Below, in pieces: positions 1 to 7,931 of a DNA stretch of 40,141 bases. Under the pieces are notes generated by a model. It was not told where the DNA came from. It was given only the letters and a program-made list of their open reading frames with translations, and searched no databases. Source of the DNA: Melioribacteraceae bacterium (GTDB lineage: Bacteria > Bacteroidota > Ignavibacteria > Ignavibacteriales > Melioribacteraceae); assembly GCA_027030245.1 (NCBI GenBank), contig JALVFE010000011.1, positions 1 through 40,141 of the forward strand. The letters are read 5' to 3'. The position numbers were made by a program, and so were the translations under genes. Positions within the stretch are counted from its first letter, which is position 1; the number at the start of each line of letters is the position of its first letter.

Positions 1-65
1 ATGAAATAATTTTATTTGAAAGAACTTATATAATTGCAATGGGAGTATTTTTTGTGGTGAACTAA
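1..65 (+). CDS. possible 3' end of an upstream gene (partial)
   Basis: An open frame enters the window from the left edge and ends at a TAA at 63-65. It would give about 20 C-terminal residues ending in a hydrophobic stretch (IIAMGVFFVVN). This could be the last membrane segment of an integral membrane protein, but the fragment is too short to identify and chance open frames of this length are common. Nothing recognisable lies between it and the stop of the EamA gene at 170. Confidence 0.25.
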   Translation, partial: EIILFERTYIIAMGVFFVVN

Positions 66-169
66 CTCAAATATTGCAGCCAGACAACTCTGCTTGCGCG
101 TTACTTGATTTTTAACATAACAGTGACCAATGACCAATTAATGGTTTTCTTGAGAAGGATAAATCCTTT

Positions 170-1075
170 CTAATTTCTGTTGTTGTAAGAAAATCCCGAT
201 ACTTTTGTGATACTGAAAATTAAAAGAATTACTCCAACCCACTGAACCAAACTTAACATTTTACCGTGGATTAAATATTCCAAAATTATTGCCGTGAGGG
301 GAAAAGCCAATTCCAATATCGTTGAAGATGATGCGGTGACATTCTTCAAACCGTAGTAATACAAAAAAATTGCCGGACCGCCGGTGGTGAATGCAATCAA
401 TAAAAATATTAGCATTTGATTCGACGTAATTTCGCTAAAAGCCGTGTATTCCGAAAAAACAATAACGAGTAATAACATTAGAATCGATGAAATCAAATAA
501 CGGATATAAGTTCCCAATTCGAAGCTAACATTCCGCAAAGCGCGTTTGCTTAAAACGGTAGAAAAACCGAAACTGAAAGCGGCTAACAATGCATACAAAG
601 CTGCGGCAAGTGTTTTGTTGTCAGAATTGATGGAAGGGAAGTGAAATCCGAATGTCATAATGTAAGCACCGATAATTGCCAATGTTGCCCAAAAGAAAAA
701 TTTGCCGGGCAGCCTTTCTTTTAATAATAATGCTGCAAGGGTTAAAGCAAATACGGGTTGTAGTTTTTGTATTAAAATTACAATTGAAAGATTAACATAG
801 TTAACGTAGAACAACGCTTTCGTTATTCCCATTATTCCCAAAGCGCCGCCGAATAACGCAACACCGCCGAATGCTAGCCAATCCATTAACTCAAGTTTTT
901 TTACGACGTTCTTATTCTTCAATAGAATAGGGGAAAGATAGATTGTTACAATTGTGCTTTCGATAAAGACTACAAGCGCCACGGGAAGAGTATAAAGAGC
1001 AGGTCGCAGTATAATTCCGTCTATTCCCCAAAGTATTGCGGCAAATATTATGGCAAGCGGTGCGAATTTGTTCAT
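170..1075 (-). CDS. EamA/DMT-superfamily transporter
   Basis: A 301-residue, very hydrophobic protein with about ten predicted transmembrane helices arranged as two EamA repeats (roughly residues 5-140 and 155-292). This is the architecture of the drug/metabolite transporter superfamily in the inner membrane. The start of each repeat carries the typical small-residue-rich helix, here FAAILWGIDG near the N-terminus and ALLAAFSFGFSTVLSKRAL in the second half. Family members export amino acids, nucleosides or other metabolites; the substrate cannot be told from sequence. It lies 80 bp downstream of cydC on the same strand and might be transcribed with it, but there is no overlap or coupling. The length is normal for the family and the gene appears intact. 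Confidence 0.9.
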   Translation of the reverse strand: MNKFAPLAIIFAAILWGIDGIILRPALYTLPVALVVFIESTIVTIYLSPILLKNKNVVKKLELMDWLAFGGVALFGGALGIMGITKALFYVNYVNLSIVILIQKLQPVFALTLAALLLKERLPGKFFFWATLAIIGAYIMTFGFHFPSINSDNKTLAAALYALLAAFSFGFSTVLSKRALRNVSFELGTYIRYLISSILMLLLVIVFSEYTAFSEITSNQMLIFLLIAFTTGGPAIFLYYYGLKNVTASSSTILELAFPLTAIILEYLIHGKMLSLVQWVGVILLIFSITKVSGFSYNNRN

Positions 1076-1155
1076 AAACTTTCTTTCAATTGGAACTGTA
1101 AATTTAATATAATCATGCTAATTAAAATAACATTTATTGGGTGAAAAAAAGAAAA

Positions 1156-2886
1156 CTAAACAACCAAATCCTTTTCCAAATTCAACATTGTAAAATAATA
1201 TCCTTTTTGTTCCATTAATTTCTCATGCGTTCCGCTTTCTACAATTTGTCCTTTATCCATTACGTAAATTATACCGGCTTTATTCAAATGCCGCAGACGG
1301 TGTGTGATAATCAACACGGTATGTGTTTGGGAGAGTTTGTGTAAATTGTTCATAATTTTTTCTTCGTTGAATTGATCGAGATCAGCTGTTGGTTCGTCCA
1401 GAATTAATACAGGGGAATTTCTTACAAATGCACGCGCCAGTGCAATTCTTCTGCGTTCGCCGCCGCTAAGTTTTAATCCTTGTTCGCCGACTAATTCATC
1501 ATATTTATTTGGTAAGGTTAATACAAATTCATGAATATTTGCTAATTCTGCGGCATTATAAATTTGCTCATCCGTTGCTGCGGGATTGGCAAAGCGAATA
1601 TTTTCTTTTATCGAAAGATTAAACAAATGAGTTCGTTGCGGAACAACGGAAACTATCTTGGCAATTCCTGCGGGAGAAAAGTCCCGCAGATTTTTGTTAC
1701 CGATATAAATTTCCCCATCATCGTAATCCCAAAAGCGTGTAATAAGATTTACCAAAGTGGATTTTCCGGTGCCGCTTGCTCCCACTATTGCCGTCAATTT
1801 GTTTTGCGGAATGAACAAATTTAATTTATCGTAAACCACATTGCTCCCGGAATATTTGAACGAAACAGATTTTAATTTAATTGAATAATCGTTCGGTTCC
1901 GGTTGTTCTTTCGTGTTGGGAAAGGAAGGTTTTGCTGTGTCGGTCAGTTCAAAAATTCTTGATGCGGATTTATTGCTCTGTTCCAAAAATTGAACCGCAA
2001 CAGGTAAAGGCAACAAAGCTTCGAAGGAAGCCATTGTACCGAGAACAAGAACGGATAAATAAACTCCATCTAAAAGTCCGTTGGTAACATTCGGAATAGC
2101 GGAATACAAAATTGTGATTACGGCAAAGCTCATAAGCAAACCGATTAATGCTTCCGTAGCACCGGAAATTTTTGCGTTCTTTTTTTGAAGGGAATAAAAT
2201 TCTTTTTGCGTTTTATCGAATTCATTATTGAAACTTTCAACTTGACCGAAAACCAAAAGTTCCGGTAAACCTTGAATTTGATCGACTATTAATTCGTTCA
2301 TCCTTGATTGAAGTAATACCAACTTTGTCCCGATGTTTTTACTCGCAAAATAAGAAAACAATGGAACGCCAACACCGGCTAACAAAAAGAAAATTATAAT
2401 AATTGTTGCATACAGCAAGTTAAAACTTTCAAACAAAACGAGCATAAGTATTAAAACCAACAAAGCAACAAACGGCGGTGCTATTACTCTGACATAAATA
2501 TGTTCCAGATTTTCAACGTCATCGACTATTCGAGTTAATAAATCGGCGCTTCTGTATTTACCAAGTTTCGAAGGGAATAACGGATAAATCGAATCGTAAA
2601 ACCAAACCCTGAACCTTGCAAGCAGTTTGAAAGTAATTTCGTGGGAAATATATCGTTCGGCATAGCGGAAAACTCCACGGGCAATCCCGAAAAACCGGAC
2701 GCCAACAATTCCGACTTGCAATTCGGCAATAGAAGGATGCAACGCGGCTTTAGCAATGATGTATGCCGAAGTCATCATCAAACCGATACTGCTGCCGATT
2801 GTTAAAAATCCGGTTACCGATGCCAAAAGCATCCAAAATTTATATTTGCCCGCAATTTTTATAACTCTGAGAAATTGTTTACTCAT
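1156..2886 (-). CDS. cydC: Thiol-reductant ABC exporter subunit CydC
   Basis: A 576-residue half-transporter: an N-terminal six-helix ABC exporter membrane domain (about 1-310) fused to a C-terminal nucleotide-binding domain. Walker A is GASGTGKST (about 368-376), the signature motif is LSGGERRRIALARAF, and Walker B is VLILDEPTADLD. In known systems CydC pairs with CydD to export glutathione or cysteine to the periplasm, which is needed for haem insertion into cytochrome bd. Its start codon lies inside the end of cydD (8-bp overlap, ATGAGTAA), so the two are translationally coupled. The position three and four genes after cydAB supports CydC over a generic lipid or drug ABC exporter. The subunit assignment rests on order and general resemblance; the pair could be swapped. 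Confidence 0.88.
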   Translation of the reverse strand: MSKQFLRVIKIAGKYKFWMLLASVTGFLTIGSSIGLMMTSAYIIAKAALHPSIAELQVGIVGVRFFGIARGVFRYAERYISHEITFKLLARFRVWFYDSIYPLFPSKLGKYRSADLLTRIVDDVENLEHIYVRVIAPPFVALLVLILMLVLFESFNLLYATIIIIFFLLAGVGVPLFSYFASKNIGTKLVLLQSRMNELIVDQIQGLPELLVFGQVESFNNEFDKTQKEFYSLQKKNAKISGATEALIGLLMSFAVITILYSAIPNVTNGLLDGVYLSVLVLGTMASFEALLPLPVAVQFLEQSNKSASRIFELTDTAKPSFPNTKEQPEPNDYSIKLKSVSFKYSGSNVVYDKLNLFIPQNKLTAIVGASGTGKSTLVNLITRFWDYDDGEIYIGNKNLRDFSPAGIAKIVSVVPQRTHLFNLSIKENIRFANPAATDEQIYNAAELANIHEFVLTLPNKYDELVGEQGLKLSGGERRRIALARAFVRNSPVLILDEPTADLDQFNEEKIMNNLHKLSQTHTVLIITHRLRHLNKAGIIYVMDKGQIVESGTHEKLMEQKGYYFTMLNLEKDLVV

Positions 2887-4612
2887 CTTCGCCGGAATAT
2901 GATTTAATTAGTTTTGTAAAATATCCGTTCAATTCTATAAGTTCGTTGTAATTTCCCGATTCCACTATTTCGCCGTTTGAATAAACCAAAATTGAATCTG
3001 CTTTTTTTATCGTGTTAAGTCTGTGCGCAATCATCAAAACTGTTTTGTTTTTTGTCAACATTTCGATGTTCCGGAGCAGACGGAGTTCGGTTTGCGGATC
3101 AAGATTTGCCGTAGGTTCATCCAAAATTATTAACGGCGAGTTTTTCAAAAAGGCTCTTGCCAAAGCTATTCTTTGTGCTTGACCGCCGCTCAACCTTGCC
3201 CCCCTTTCTCCAACTATTGTTTCATATCCGTAGGCTAAAGAATTTATAAAATTATGAATATCGGCTTTTCTTGCCGCATCGATTATTTCTTCTTCCGTTG
3301 CGCCGGGTTTAGCTAATTGCAAATTGTATTTTATGCTTTCGTGAAACAAATAAGGATTTTGCGGAATCCAAGTAACAAATTTAAGCCAATCGTTACGGCT
3401 TAGTGTTTTCAAGTCCATACCATTAACAATAATTTTGCCGGTTGAATTTTCAATGAATTTAAGAAGCAGATTTGCGGTTGTGGTTTTACCGCTTCCGCTT
3501 TTTCCCACAAGAGCCGTAACCGTTCCGGGATTTAACGTAAACGATAAATTCTTTACCGCTTCTTTGGTATTATTATAAGAAAAAGAAACATTTTGGAATT
3601 CAACCTTAATGTTTTTTGCCAAACCGGGGTTAAATGTATTTTTCCCCGATGATATTTTAACCGGTTCTTTAAGAATTTTAAAAATACTTTCAGCCGCAGA
3701 AACCCCTTCCATACCGGCATGATATCGAGCTCCCAATTGTCTGAGAGGCAAATAAAATTCCGGCGCAAGAATTAATATGAACAAAGCCTGGCGGAATTCC
3801 AAATTGCCGTGAAGTAAACGGAGACCGATTTCAACCGCAACAATTGCAATGCTGATAGTCGACAAAATTTCCAAAACAAGCGCGGAAAGAAATGCAATCC
3901 TTAAAACTTTCATTGTTGATATTCTAAACGAATCGCTAACCAATTCAATCTTTTTACGAATATCCCTTTGTCTGCCGAATAACTTTATGGTAGCTAAACC
4001 TTGAATTACGTCAAGGAAATATCCGCTCATCAAATTAAGGATTTTCCACTGTTTTCTGTTCATTGATTCCGCAATTTTACCTATCAGAATCATAAACACG
4101 GGGATTAACGGGGCGGTAACCAAGAAAACAACGCCGGTTAATAAATCCACCGGAAATACTATTATCAATATGAGTAGGGGAATGAGAGCTGAAAGAAAAA
4201 GCTGCGGAAGGAATTGGCTGAAATATGCTTCCAATTTTTCTATGCCGTTGAATACGGTATTTGTAATTTCACCGCTTTTTTCGCCTTTGGTGTATGAAGG
4301 TCCCAATTTAAAAATATGACGGGTTAGTTTTTGCCTTAAATTGCTTTTGATATTTACGGCAAGTTTATTTGCTGAATTTTGACCCAACCATATAAACAAA
4401 GATTTTAATACGCTTACAAGAATCAAAATAAAAATTAAATTGGAGACATCGTTTAATGATTTTGATCGAAGAAAAACAGAATCGATAATCATACTTAAAT
4501 AGAAAGCCTGCGCGATGGTAAGGAATGCTGCAAATAAATCCGATAGAATTGAAATGCTTGCGGTCAAACGGTAGTTATGCGCAAGTTTGATTAATCTTTT
4601 ATCTACATGCAT
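2879..4612 (-). CDS. cydD: Thiol-reductant ABC exporter subunit CydD
   Basis: A 577-residue ABC half-exporter with an N-terminal membrane domain (about 1-320) and a C-terminal ATPase domain. Walker A is GKSGSGKTTTANLLL, the signature is LSGGQAQRIALARAFL, and Walker B is LIILDEPTANLDP. The heterodimer with CydC is expected in the inner membrane, where it moves thiols outward for bd-oxidase assembly. It overlaps cydC by 8 bp. A hairpin (4654-4683) separates it from cydB, so it may be expressed at a lower level than, or partly independently of, cydAB. The ATG at 4612 gives an N-terminus of normal length; the upstream Shine-Dalgarno sequence is weak. Confidence 0.88.
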   Translation of the reverse strand: MHVDKRLIKLAHNYRLTASISILSDLFAAFLTIAQAFYLSMIIDSVFLRSKSLNDVSNLIFILILVSVLKSLFIWLGQNSANKLAVNIKSNLRQKLTRHIFKLGPSYTKGEKSGEITNTVFNGIEKLEAYFSQFLPQLFLSALIPLLILIIVFPVDLLTGVVFLVTAPLIPVFMILIGKIAESMNRKQWKILNLMSGYFLDVIQGLATIKLFGRQRDIRKKIELVSDSFRISTMKVLRIAFLSALVLEILSTISIAIVAVEIGLRLLHGNLEFRQALFILILAPEFYLPLRQLGARYHAGMEGVSAAESIFKILKEPVKISSGKNTFNPGLAKNIKVEFQNVSFSYNNTKEAVKNLSFTLNPGTVTALVGKSGSGKTTTANLLLKFIENSTGKIIVNGMDLKTLSRNDWLKFVTWIPQNPYLFHESIKYNLQLAKPGATEEEIIDAARKADIHNFINSLAYGYETIVGERGARLSGGQAQRIALARAFLKNSPLIILDEPTANLDPQTELRLLRNIEMLTKNKTVLMIAHRLNTIKKADSILVYSNGEIVESGNYNELIELNGYFTKLIKSYSGEDE

Positions 4613-4653
4613 CCGGGAATTCTTTCATAATGTGATTTTATTTATAAATATAA

Positions 4654-4683
4654 AAAATGTCCCATAATTAAATGGGACATTTT
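4654..4683 (-). terminator. Hairpin between cydB and cydD
   Basis: A perfect 12-bp inverted repeat (AAAATGTCCCAT at 4654-4665, ATGGGACATTTT at 4672-4683) has a 6-nt loop. Read on the minus strand, the stem is followed by a T-rich stretch, as in an intrinsic terminator. It lies 38 bp past the cydB stop and 42 bp before the cydD start, so it could end or attenuate the cydAB message while allowing some read-through to cydDC. Confidence 0.7.
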
Positions 4684-4720
4684 AAATTTGAAGAAACGCC
4701 CGTTTATTATCGTTCTGGAA

Positions 4721-5737
4721 TTAATATTCCAAGTCTTCTTTTTTGTCCGATATTCTTTTTCTGAAAACCCAATAACTCCACGCTTGATAAAGTAAAACCA
4801 ACGGTACAAAAATCAATGCTACAAAGCTCATAATTTTTAAAGTGTACGGCGAAGAAGACGCATTGTAAATTGTAAGACTCCAATCGGGGTTCAAACTGGA
4901 AACCATAACACGCGGATATAAACCCATAAACACGGTAATTGTGGAAAATGCAATTGTTATACCGGTCATTACAAAAGCCCAGCCTTCTTTTTGGGCTTTC
5001 AGCAACCATTGAACAGAGAGAATGGCTAAAGCCGCAATAACGGGAACTACACCCGGATTAACGCCCAACTTAGAGAACATATCAGTTTCGAAATAACCGT
5101 AAATCACAAATGCAAAAATCAAAATAGTAGCAACGGGCCAAGTTTTTCGTGCATATTCCCTTGCTCTGTTTAGTTCTTCGCCGGTTAGTTTCAATGCTAA
5201 AAATATTGCGCCGTGCAGAACAAAAACGGAAAGGGAAGCCAAGCCGCCGAGTAATCCGTAGGGATTAAGCAATGTGAAAAAATTCCCTGTGTAATTCATA
5301 TTTTGATCTATCGGCACACCGCGAATCAAATTGGCTATGGCAACACCCCAAAGTAAAGCGGGCACAAAGCTGCCAATAAATATCATCCAATCCCAAGTAT
5401 TTCGCCATTTTTCGGTGGAATGTTTGCTTCTGTATTCGAAAGCAACACCGCGCACAATCAAGGCAAGCAACATGATGACAAGTGCAATATAAAATCCGCT
5501 AAACATCGTTGCGTACCAATGTGGGAAAGCTGCAAAGGTTGCACCGCCTGCGGTTAGCAGCCATACTTCATTTCCGTCCCAATGCGGACCAATAGCATTA
5601 ATAACTTTCCGCCTTGATGTATCGTCTTTACCGATGAAAGGTAAGAGTATTCCAACGCCGTAATCGAATCCTTCGAGAAAGAAAAATCCGATAAACAAAA
5701 CCGCAATTAATATAAACCAAATTGTGTTGAGATCCAT
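4721..5737 (-). CDS. cydB: Cytochrome bd ubiquinol oxidase subunit II
   Basis: A 338-residue integral membrane protein with the family start: a short helix then GFDYGVGILLPF, followed by the conserved WDGNEVWLLTAGGATFAAFP segment near residues 50-70. CydB forms the heterodimer with CydA that oxidises quinol and reduces oxygen to water in the cytoplasmic membrane. The length is slightly shorter than the proteobacterial 378 residues but usual for many other phyla. The start sits 9 bp after the cydA stop, and a strong AGGAGGAG ribosome binding site overlaps the cydA end, indicating co-translation. I looked for a CydX-type mini-subunit downstream and found none. Confidence 0.95.
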   Translation of the reverse strand: MDLNTIWFILIAVLFIGFFFLEGFDYGVGILLPFIGKDDTSRRKVINAIGPHWDGNEVWLLTAGGATFAAFPHWYATMFSGFYIALVIMLLALIVRGVAFEYRSKHSTEKWRNTWDWMIFIGSFVPALLWGVAIANLIRGVPIDQNMNYTGNFFTLLNPYGLLGGLASLSVFVLHGAIFLALKLTGEELNRAREYARKTWPVATILIFAFVIYGYFETDMFSKLGVNPGVVPVIAALAILSVQWLLKAQKEGWAFVMTGITIAFSTITVFMGLYPRVMVSSLNPDWSLTIYNASSSPYTLKIMSFVALIFVPLVLLYQAWSYWVFRKRISDKKEDLEY

Positions 5738-5746
5738 TTTCTCCTC

Positions 5747-7129
5747 CTATGCTTGGCTAATTATTGATTCAACGTTCACGTCGTTTTCCGGTTCATCGTC
5801 CATACCGGCTTTAACATATTTTTTCCATAAAAAGACCGTTGCAACCATCAAAGCTGCATAAAGTAGAGCATAGGCAATTAAAGAGAATAAAACGTTTCCG
5901 GCCGGAACCGTATTAGATACGGCATCTTCGGTTTTCATTAACCCGAAAACAATCCATGGTTGTCTCGCGACTTCGGTAAATATCCAACCGGTGGAATTAG
6001 CAATATACGGTAGAAATAGAGACCAAAAGTAAAGTTTCAAAATTTTCGGACTGAAATTGTAGTCGTCGTTTTTAACTTTATAAATTGCATATAAAACCAG
6101 TAGAAACATTAAACTACCGGCGCCAACCATTCCTCTGAATGTCCAATAAGAAATTGCAACGGGCGGTACATAATCTCCGGGACCGTATTTTTGTTCGTAT
6201 TCCCTTTGAAGGTCGTTAATTCCTTTAACTTCCCCTTCAAACTTATTGTAGGAAAGGAAGCTTAATAATCCGGGAATTTTTATTGCGAAAACATCTTTTC
6301 TGTTTTTTTCGTCGCCTACGGTAAAAAGAGAGAACGAAGCGGGATTTTCTGAATCCCAGAGCGCCTCTGCCGCAGCCATTTTCATAGGTTGGATTTTTGT
6401 CATATATTGTGCTTGTGCATGACCTTCCAGCACTACTAAAACTACACCGATGATTCCGTAAATGGTAGCAATTTTGAATGACTTTTGATACAATTCAATA
6501 TTTTTGCTTTTTCTTAACATGTGCCATGCGCTGATTCCCAACACAAAGAAAGCGGCAGTAGAAATTCCGGCAAAAAATACGTGCGGGAATTGAACCAAAA
6601 CATGACCATTTGTAACAATGGCAAAGAAATCCGCCATTTCCGCTCTTCCGTTACGTAAAACATAACCTGCGGGTTGTTGCATAAACGAATTGGCTACAAG
6701 AATCCAAAATGCAGAAAGATTTGAACCAAGGGCAACAAGCCAGATTGAAGCCAAATGTATTTTTTTTGGTAACTTTTCCCAACCGAAAATCCACAAACCG
6801 AGAAAAGTCGATTCCATAAAAAATGCGAGCAAAGCTTCAATTGCGAGCGGTGCGCCAAAAATATCGCCCATAAATCGGGAGTATTCCGACCAATTCATCC
6901 CAAATTGAAATTCCTGGACAATACCGGTCGCTACACCGATTGCAAAATTGATTAAAAACAGTTTACCCCAGAACTTGGTCATTTTTTTGTACTTTTCGTC
7001 CCCGGTTTTATAATAAAATGTCTGAAGTATTGCTACGAAAATGGAGAGTCCGAGTGTTAATGGCACAAAGAAGAAGTGGTAAACCGTAACTATGGCAAAT
7101 TGCCATCTTGCAATTGTTACAGCATCCAT
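5747..7129 (-). CDS. cydA: Cytochrome bd ubiquinol oxidase subunit I (short Q-loop type)
   Basis: A 460-residue haem-carrying subunit of cytochrome bd. Visible landmarks are the N-terminal RWQFAIVTVYHFFFVP with the haem-ligand His at about residue 18, the MNWSEYSRFMGDIFGAPL and MESTFLGLWIFGW segments with conserved acidic residues of the proton path, a His in FPHVFFAGISTAAFF (about 183), and the ARQPWIVFGLMKT motif near the C-terminus. E. coli CydA is about 520 residues; the shorter length here comes mainly from a short quinol-binding loop, as in the CydA sub-family widespread outside proteobacteria. It begins 1 bp after the regulator stop codon, with its GAGAGG ribosome binding site inside the regulator's last codons, so regulator and oxidase are translationally coupled. 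It would be the terminal oxidase for quinol generated by the neighbouring flavoprotein. Confidence 0.96.
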   Translation of the reverse strand: MDAVTIARWQFAIVTVYHFFFVPLTLGLSIFVAILQTFYYKTGDEKYKKMTKFWGKLFLINFAIGVATGIVQEFQFGMNWSEYSRFMGDIFGAPLAIEALLAFFMESTFLGLWIFGWEKLPKKIHLASIWLVALGSNLSAFWILVANSFMQQPAGYVLRNGRAEMADFFAIVTNGHVLVQFPHVFFAGISTAAFFVLGISAWHMLRKSKNIELYQKSFKIATIYGIIGVVLVVLEGHAQAQYMTKIQPMKMAAAEALWDSENPASFSLFTVGDEKNRKDVFAIKIPGLLSFLSYNKFEGEVKGINDLQREYEQKYGPGDYVPPVAISYWTFRGMVGAGSLMFLLVLYAIYKVKNDDYNFSPKILKLYFWSLFLPYIANSTGWIFTEVARQPWIVFGLMKTEDAVSNTVPAGNVLFSLIAYALLYAALMVATVFLWKKYVKAGMDDEPENDVNVESIISQA

Positions 7130-7130
7130 A

Positions 7131-7586
7131 TTAACCTCTCTTTTTTTTAGGTTGATTGATTTTTGTTTTCAAATCATTATCTCTGAAAATAAATTTAGAT
7201 ATTTTGGTTTTTCTTAATTTGTTAATCAGTTTGGTTTCTTCCGCCATAAAGAAGGAATGAATTTTACAAGGAGCCGGTAGGGGACAAAAATCATCTTCGG
7301 TTATACATTCACTTATTGTCTTGCTTAGTCCTACCGAGCTGAGAATATCGAACAAAGACAAGTCTGAGGGTTTAACTTTTAAATAAACCCCGCCGTTAAT
7401 TCCTTGTTCGGTTCCTAAAATGCCGGCTTGTTTAAGTTTGTAAACCAGCTTTGTGGTGAAGGGTTTGGTAATATATAGTTTAGTAGATAAAAGATTAATG
7501 GGGATTAATTCTTTTTGATAATATCCGCCTAAATAAGCGCATATTCTTATGGCAAAATCAAACTCTCTCTTAAATAAGAATAACAC
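7131..7586 (-). CDS. Rrf2-family Fe-S transcriptional regulator
   Basis: A 151-residue Rrf2-type repressor: an N-terminal winged helix (about 1-75, including the wing-like GTEQGINGGVYLK) and a linker holding three cysteines, C94, C101 and C107 (CITEDDFCPLPAPC, spacing C-x6-C-x5-C). In NsrR, IscR and relatives three such cysteines bind an iron-sulfur cluster that senses NO, oxygen or cluster status, so this protein probably has a cluster. Which signal it senses cannot be told. The chosen start is GTG at 7584-7586, 5 nt after a GAGGGA ribosome binding site; the nearby ATG upstream is out of frame. Gene order and coupling to cydA suggest that it controls the bd-oxidase operon, including itself, through the dyad just upstream. 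Confidence 0.9.
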   Translation of the reverse strand: MLFLFKREFDFAIRICAYLGGYYQKELIPINLLSTKLYITKPFTTKLVYKLKQAGILGTEQGINGGVYLKVKPSDLSLFDILSSVGLSKTISECITEDDFCPLPAPCKIHSFFMAEETKLINKLRKTKISKFIFRDNDLKTKINQPKKKRG

Positions 7587-7604
7587 ACCAGTCCCTCATT
7601 TTTA

Positions 7605-7632
7605 ATACTATACAAAAATAGTATAGATTATA
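7605..7632 (-). promoter_or_regulatory. Candidate operator and -10 box of the rrf2-cydAB operon
   Basis: A minus-strand TATAAT occupies 7632-7627. Directly downstream, where the transcript should start, lies a nested dyad: ATACTAT-N6-ATAGTAT (7605-7624) and, offset, CTATAC-N7-GTATAG (7608-7626). A repressor bound there would block initiation, as Rrf2 proteins commonly do in autoregulation. I see no convincing -35 box. The role is inferred from position and symmetry. Confidence 0.5.
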
Positions 7633-7740
7633 AAAAATATCAACTGCGTTTTAATTATTCATAAAGAGTAAAACACTAATTAAAATATAGCCGGGTGGTT
7701 AGTTTAGAATCAATTGATAAATCACCCTTTGAGAAAGACT

Positions 7741-7794
7741 GCCTATTTTTAGGCGGAAATTAAACCGGGGAACATAGAGAATGTTTCCCTGGTT
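7741..7794 (-). terminator. Tandem hairpins after the flavoprotein/small-protein operon
   Basis: Two adjacent stem-loops lie just past the 38-residue gene (read on the minus strand). The first covers 7763-7794 and is a roughly 13-bp stem (arms AACCGGGG-AACAT and ATGTTTCCCTGGTT) with one bulge and an AGAGA loop. The second is GCCTA-TTTT-TAGGC at 7741-7754. The tract after the first stem is TTTAATTT on the minus strand. Together they probably terminate the operon before the rrf2 promoter; the T-tract is imperfect. Confidence 0.55.
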
Positions 7795-7802
7795 AATATA
7801 AA

Positions 7803-7919
7803 TTATGCACGTTTACTTTTATCTACAGCTTTCAGAATTTTAAGATTAAGAATTATAAATCTAAAAAACTGAATGATTTTGTTATTCATTATTTTGCTGT
7901 CTTTGGGTGTTATTTCCAT
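7803..7919 (-). CDS. Small protein (38 aa) coupled to the SQR-like gene
   Basis: A short open frame, ATG at 7919 to TAA at 7803, encodes 38 residues. It starts 12 bp after the flavoprotein stop codon and has a near-perfect CGGAGGA ribosome binding site in that gap, much better than chance. The product begins MEITPKDSKIMNN, then has a mixed hydrophobic/basic stretch (residues 14-30, IIQFFRFIILNLKILK) that could form an amphipathic or membrane-associated helix, and ends in a basic tail (VDKSKRA). I do not recognise the family. Position suggests a small partner of the flavoprotein, perhaps a membrane-tethering or assembly factor, but that is inference. Confidence 0.65.
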   Translation of the reverse strand: MEITPKDSKIMNNKIIQFFRFIILNLKILKAVDKSKRA

Positions 7920-7931
7920 TTTAATCCTCCG

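Noticed and set aside
4613..4720. CydX-like mini-gene after cydB
   Set aside because: The only ATG-started frame is 12 codons and lies inside the terminator hairpin; it has no ribosome binding site.
7709..7718. ATCAATTGAT palindrome as an FNR box
   Set aside because: An FNR site has TTGAT before ATCAA with four bases between. Here the halves are in reverse order with no spacer, so it does not match.
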